In this document: positions 60,610 through 64,000 of the stretch, one piece after another
Position numbering within the stretch: the stretch's first letter is position 1
Layout of the letters: each line of letters starts with the position of its first letter
Assembly: GCA_934533075.1 (NCBI GenBank)
Contig: CAKTBJ010000004.1
Location: 1 to 64,000, forward strand
Source: an uncultured Paracoccus sp.
GTDB taxonomy: Bacteria; Pseudomonadota; Alphaproteobacteria; Rhodobacterales; Rhodobacteraceae
Length of the DNA stretch: 64,000 nt
Reading direction: 5' to 3'
Translations under genes and position numbers: made by a program
Notes under the pieces: generated by a model
Databases searched by the model: none
Told to the model about the DNA's origin: nothing
Seen by the model: the letters and a program-made list of their open reading frames with translations, nothing else

Positions 60610-61559
60610 CAGAATTCCCTCTTGTAGACCATGCTTTCCTCGGAGACCGGCTCGCCCAGGATGCCGGCGGGGCGGAACAGCAGCACGATGATCAGGATGG
60701 CGAAGGCCAGCACGTCGCGGTATTCGGTGCCCAGCCAGCCCCCCGACAGCACCGGCAGCAGCGCGGTGCCGGCGACCTCGACGAAGGCCAGGATGAAGGC
60801 CCCCAGCATCGCGCCGGGGATCGAGCCGATGCCGCCCAGGATCGCCGCCGTGAACGCCTTCAGCCCGACCACCGCGCCCATCGTCGGCGTCATGATCCCG
60901 TAATAGCTGGCATAGAGGATGCCGCCGGCCGCGCCCAGCAGCGGGCCGGCGAAGAACACCATCGAGATCGCGCCATTGACGTTGATGCCCAGCAATTGCG
61001 CGGTCGGCCGGCTTTCCGACACCGCCCGCACCACCACCCCGATCTTCGAGCGGTTGACCAGCATGTTCAGCCCGCCCATCAGCACGAAGGCGGCGACCAG
61101 GATGCCGATCTGCACCGAGGTGACGGTGCCGCCCAGCACCTCGTAGCGGGTGACGGGGAAGATCGAGGGGAACATGCGCGGCTGCGGCCCGGCCATGATC
61201 TGCACCGCCGCGACCAAGGCCAGCGACACGCCCAGCGAGGACAGCATCGGCGCCAGCCGGCTGGAGTTGCGCAGCGGCTTGTAGGCCAGCCGCTCGATGC
61301 CGACGCCCACCGCGCCGATCAGCAGCACCGCGCCGAAGAAGGCGATGGTGATCGCCAGCGCCCCGGCGCCGCCGACATCGCCCACGGTCATCGCCAGCAG
61401 CATGAAGCAGGCATAGGCGCCCAGCATGAACATCTCGCCGTGGGCGAAGTTGATCATGCGCAGGACGCCGTAGACCATCGTATAGCCCAGCGCGATCAGC
61501 GCATAGATCGCGCCGATGGTCAGGGCGTTGAAGGTCTGTTGGATGATCGTTCCCAGCAT
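60609..61559 (-). CDS. livH: ABC permease LivH
   Basis: A 316-residue membrane protein: NALTIGAIYALIALGYTMVY, GVLRMINFAHGEMFMLGAYA, LAYKPLRNSSRLAPMLSSLG, RAVSESRPTAQLLGINVN and LLFRPAGILGE. The start at MLGTIIQQTFNAL matches the family; the 12 extra codons upstream are not needed. It forms the membrane channel with LivM. Confidence 0.94.
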   Translation of the reverse strand: MLGTIIQQTFNALTIGAIYALIALGYTMVYGVLRMINFAHGEMFMLGAYACFMLLAMTVGDVGGAGALAITIAFFGAVLLIGAVGVGIERLAYKPLRNSSRLAPMLSSLGVSLALVAAVQIMAGPQPRMFPSIFPVTRYEVLGGTVTSVQIGILVAAFVLMGGLNMLVNRSKIGVVVRAVSESRPTAQLLGINVNGAISMVFFAGPLLGAAGGILYASYYGIMTPTMGAVVGLKAFTAAILGGIGSIPGAMLGAFILAFVEVAGTALLPVLSGGWLGTEYRDVLAFAILIIVLLFRPAGILGEPVSEESMVYKREF

Positions 61560-61666
61560 CGACGGGGGGTCCTCTGCGATTGGGTGGAACGGCATGGCGG
61601 CGGCCGGGGCGGCGATCCCCGGCGCATGGTCCGGCGCGGCCCTCGCGGGCGCGCCGGCAGCGGGGC

Positions 61667-62773
61667 CTATTTCTGCCCGATCAGCGTAAAGCCGGTGCCC
61701 TCGACCTGGTAGAGGAAGGAGGGCGCGACCTTCAGTTCACCCACCTCGTCGAATTCCAGCGTGCCGACGATGGTCTCGACATTGACCGCGTGCAGGGCTT
61801 CGTTCAGCCCCTCGCGGGTCAGTTCGGAGGCGGTCTTCAGCACCTCCTCCAGAATTTGGCCCTGCACATAGCCATAGACCGAATAGGGTCCCGGTTCCTC
61901 GCCGAAGCGGGCCTTGTAGGCCGCGGCGAAGGCGGCAATCCCCGGCGAGGCGTCCATCGGCGGCACCTGGATCGACATGATGACGCCCTGGGCATTGGCC
62001 TCGCCGGCCTGGGCGATGAAGTCGGGCGTATAGCCGCCATCGGGCACGATCAGCTGGCTGCTGATGCCCTGCTCGTGCATCTGCTTGGCGAACAGCGACA
62101 GTTGCGGCATCACCGCGCCCAGGAAGATCGCGTCGGGGTTCAGCGTCTTGATCTGCGCCAGCACGGCCGAGAAATCCACGTCGGTCGGCGCCACCGCCAG
62201 CGTCGCCAGCACCTCGCCGCCGCGCTCGGTGAAGTTCGCGGAGAAGATTTCCGACACGCCCTGTCCGAAGACCTGCTTGTCGTTGACGACCACGGCGGTC
62301 CCGATCCCGGCCTCGATGGCGTATTCGGCGGGCAGCAGGGCATTGGTCAGGTCGTTGGCGACCGGGCGGACCATGTATTCATAGCCCTGCTGGGTCAGCG
62401 CCGGGTTCGAGGCGAAGGTCATCGTCGGAAAGCCGCAATCCTCATAGATCGGCAGCGTCGACTGGGCCACGCCCGAATTGAAGTTGACCAGCCCGATCAG
62501 CACCGACTCGTCGTCGCAGAAGCGTTGCGCGACCAGCGTGCCCTCGCGCGGGTCGGCCTTGTCGTCCTGCTGGTCGTATCTGACGGTGATGCCGTTCGCG
62601 CCGCCGGCCTCGTTCATCTGGTCGACATACAGCTTGAAGCCGTTGTGCCAGGTCGAGCCGAAGAACGCCTGCGGCCCGGACAGCGGCGCGGTCATGCCGA
62701 TGGTGATCTCCTCGGCGGTCAGCGGCGAGGCCAGCATCGCGGCCGACAGAAGCAGCGGAACAGTCAGTTTCAT
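61667..62773 (-). CDS. livK: LIV-type ABC substrate-binding protein
   Basis: A 368-residue periplasmic protein (peripla_BP_6) with a signal peptide (KLTVPLLLSAAMLASPLTA): ITIGMTAPLSGPQAFFGSTW, GFKLYVDQMNEAGGANGI, VLIGLVNFNSGVAQSTLPIY, NDLTNALLPAEYAIEAGIGT and DAIFLGAVMPQLSLFAKQM. Ligands in this family range from branched-chain amino acids to aromatic acids and amides. The Met at 62773 is preferred over 62776 for its spacing from a GGGAG site. It heads the LIV operon whose last gene is the amine-type oxidase. Confidence 0.93.
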   Translation of the reverse strand: MKLTVPLLLSAAMLASPLTAEEITIGMTAPLSGPQAFFGSTWHNGFKLYVDQMNEAGGANGITVRYDQQDDKADPREGTLVAQRFCDDESVLIGLVNFNSGVAQSTLPIYEDCGFPTMTFASNPALTQQGYEYMVRPVANDLTNALLPAEYAIEAGIGTAVVVNDKQVFGQGVSEIFSANFTERGGEVLATLAVAPTDVDFSAVLAQIKTLNPDAIFLGAVMPQLSLFAKQMHEQGISSQLIVPDGGYTPDFIAQAGEANAQGVIMSIQVPPMDASPGIAAFAAAYKARFGEEPGPYSVYGYVQGQILEEVLKTASELTREGLNEALHAVNVETIVGTLEFDEVGELKVAPSFLYQVEGTGFTLIGQK

Positions 62774-63337
62774 CATCGTCTCCCTGAAGATGGATGGTTC
62801 AGCGTGGCGAGGCGGCCGTTCCGGTCTTCTTCCTCCATGCCTCCGTTGCCAGCGCAGCGGGGACCCGCGCATGGAAGCAGGCAATCCATCATCTGTCAAT
62901 CAAGTGTCGACAACGTTGAATACCGATGCGACCGCCCCATGATCGGAAGGCCGCCCCGCCTGCCTGCGGGTTCCTCCGTTTCAGAGGCATCGTCCCGCCC
63001 GCCGGCGCCGGTGGCCGGACCGGAGGGCGGCGCGATGCAGCACGTTCTTCATGCAGTCGGCCGCCCACGGCCCGCCTCTCCGGCCATCCGTTGGCAGGTC
63101 CCATGCCTCCGCGCTGCGCCGCGACCGCCTCGGGATCGAGCCGGAAGGGCCGGCGGCATCAGGCCGGCTCGGCATCCGCCCTTCCGCCACGTCCCGCCGG
63201 TGGGGCAGGGGGCTGGCGTGTCCGGCCGTCCGCAGGGGGTTGTGCGCCGGCACGATTCGCTGCAAGGCCCCCACGATGTCCCGCGACCCGCCCCGCGGGC
63301 GTTCCTGACCGATCCGGTCCACCCGCAGGAGATGACG
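62774..63337. other. Intergenic region between LIV operon and nitroreductase
   Basis: About 560 bases between divergent genes. The part near livK is AT-richer and holds the operator-like site at 62900-62915. From ~62940 to 63320 the sequence is GC-rich with only overlapping frames and no recognised family. AGGAG before 63338 is the nitroreductase ribosome binding site. Confidence 0.5.
62900..62915. promoter_or_regulatory. Operator-like site upstream of the LIV operon
   Basis: TCAAGTGTCGACA (62900-62912) differs at one base from TCAAGTGTCTACA in front of the 16-gene operon. It contains GTCGAC and is flanked by AACGTT. It lies ~127 bases before the livK start in the divergent spacer, a suitable position for regulation of the LIV operon by the same GntR protein. 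Confidence 0.5.
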
Positions 63338-64000
63338 ATGACCCGGCAAAGCCCCATCACGCCCCTGTCCGCGATGCCGGACGAAGACGCCCGCGCCGCC
63401 CTCGCGCGCCGCTATCGCGAGGCCGTGCCCGCCGGCGCCTGGAACGATACCATCGCGGGTCTTCTGGCGCATCGTTCGGTCCGTGCCTATCTGCCCACCC
63501 CGTTGCCCGACGGCGTGGTGGAGGTGTTGGTCGCCGCCGCTTCCTCGGCGCCCAGCTCGTCGAACGTGCAGGCCTGGAGCGTGGTGGCCATCGCCGATCC
63601 GGTCCGGCGTGCCCGCCTGGCCGAACTCGCCGGGGGGCAGAAGCATATCGCGCAGGCGCCGCTGCTGCTGGTCTGGGTGGCCGATCTGGCGCGGGCCGAT
63701 GCGATCGGCGCGGCCCGCGGGCAGCAGCTTGCGGGGCTGGACTATACCGAGACCTTCCTGCTGGCCTCGATCGACGCGATGCTGGCGGCGCAGAACGCGC
63801 TGGTCGCGGCGGAATCGCTGGGGCTTGGCACGGTCTATATCGGGGCGATGCGCAACCACCCCGAGGCCGTGGCAAGGCTTCTGGACCTGCCGCCGCGGGC
63901 CTATGCGGTCGCGGGTCTCGTCGTCGGCTTTCCCGATCCGGCGGTGGAGACGGCGGTGAAGCCCCGCCTGCCGCAGGAGGCCGTCCTTCACCGCGAGACC
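63338..64000 (+). CDS. Nitroreductase/flavin reductase (NfsA-like), cut by window end
   Basis: The open frame gives 221 residues to the end of the window with no stop. It begins MTRQSPITPLSAMPDEDARA after an AGGAG site 6 bases upstream (another ATG at 63332 is too close). IAGLLAHRSVRAYLPTPLPD and AAASSAPSSSNVQAWSVVAI are the FMN-binding segments of oxygen-insensitive NfsA-type nitroreductases. TYIG-like GTVYIGAMRNHPEAVARLLD and AVAGLVVGFPDPA follow the same family. Such FMN enzymes reduce nitro groups or quinones, or supply reduced flavin. It is divergent from the LIV operon and could share its regulation. Confidence 0.88.
   Translation, partial: MTRQSPITPLSAMPDEDARAALARRYREAVPAGAWNDTIAGLLAHRSVRAYLPTPLPDGVVEVLVAAASSAPSSSNVQAWSVVAIADPVRRARLAELAGGQKHIAQAPLLLVWVADLARADAIGAARGQQLAGLDYTETFLLASIDAMLAAQNALVAAESLGLGTVYIGAMRNHPEAVARLLDLPPRAYAVAGLVVGFPDPAVETAVKPRLPQEAVLHRET

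Noticed and set aside
63483..63959. 158-codon plus-strand frame at the right edge
   Set aside because: Arg/Pro-rich shadow of the nitroreductase gene, which is open in another frame from 63338 to the window end.

Overview
The window is high-GC DNA with the gene style of a free-living alphaproteobacterium, most likely of the Rhodobacterales/Paracoccus type. That is inferred from codon bias, the density of TRAP transporters, GntR regulators and catabolic operons, and the small RPANDNR-type protein beside a serine integrase. No rRNA or tRNA gene, CRISPR array or insertion sequence was seen. Almost everything is accessory catabolism plus one mobile element.

Layout. (1) 1-5140: cargo and recombination end of an integrative element, with a hypothetical gene, an AlpA-like regulator, a small ANDN protein, a PIN-toxin/RHH-antitoxin pair and a large serine recombinase. 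It ends against a broken SDR gene. (2) 5327-12230: a LysR regulator divergent from two alpha/beta hydrolases and a Dpp-type ABC importer, whose ATPase gene is cut and fused to the tail of a TRAP binding protein. The rest of that TRAP system follows to 14248. (3) 14853-15752: htpX. (4) 16101-23465: GntR, a PEP-mutase/isocitrate-lyase-family lyase, SDR, TRAP QMP, a GlcD-like flavoprotein and an HpcH/HpaI aldolase. The small TRAP permease carries an in-frame stop. (5) 23572-26284: HutC-type GntR with FrlB-like deglycase and FrlD-like kinase genes (Amadori-product catabolism). (6) 26433-32170: a second lyase-SDR-TRAP module with its own GntR, mirroring block 4. (7) 32600-36872: PiuC dioxygenase, alpha-hydroxy-acid oxidase and TonB siderophore receptor. 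(8) 37408-39803: GntR, a ProC-like reductase and an SDR. (9) 39904-56604: a 16-gene tightly packed operon. It encodes an acetoin-dehydrogenase-type complex, NIPSNAP, a possible DUF3830 protein, a 3-hydroxyacyl-CoA-dehydrogenase-like enzyme, SDR, cupin, aspartate-dehydrogenase-like enzyme, hydrolase, a one-piece cobalamin-dependent mutase-like protein, a complete peptide-type ABC importer and a flavin dehydrogenase. (10) 56832-62773: a LIV-type ABC importer with a DadA/PuuB-like oxidase. (11) 63338 onward: a nitroreductase running off the window.

How the genes may work together. Blocks 4 and 6 look like two versions of one pathway: TRAP import of an organic acid, dehydrogenation by the SDR, then carbon-carbon cleavage by the lyase. 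Blocks 8 to 10 appear linked by a shared operator-like sequence (TCAAGTGTC-T/G-ACA) in front of the 16-gene operon and the LIV operon, with a related site at the GntR/ProC-like divergent promoter. I infer one regulon for uptake and breakdown of an unknown, probably nitrogen-containing compound that includes a B12-dependent rearrangement and thiolytic cleavage by an AcoABC-type complex. This is the best candidate for an undescribed system. Several scars (chimeric ATPase gene, premature stop, broken SDR) show that the region has been reshuffled.
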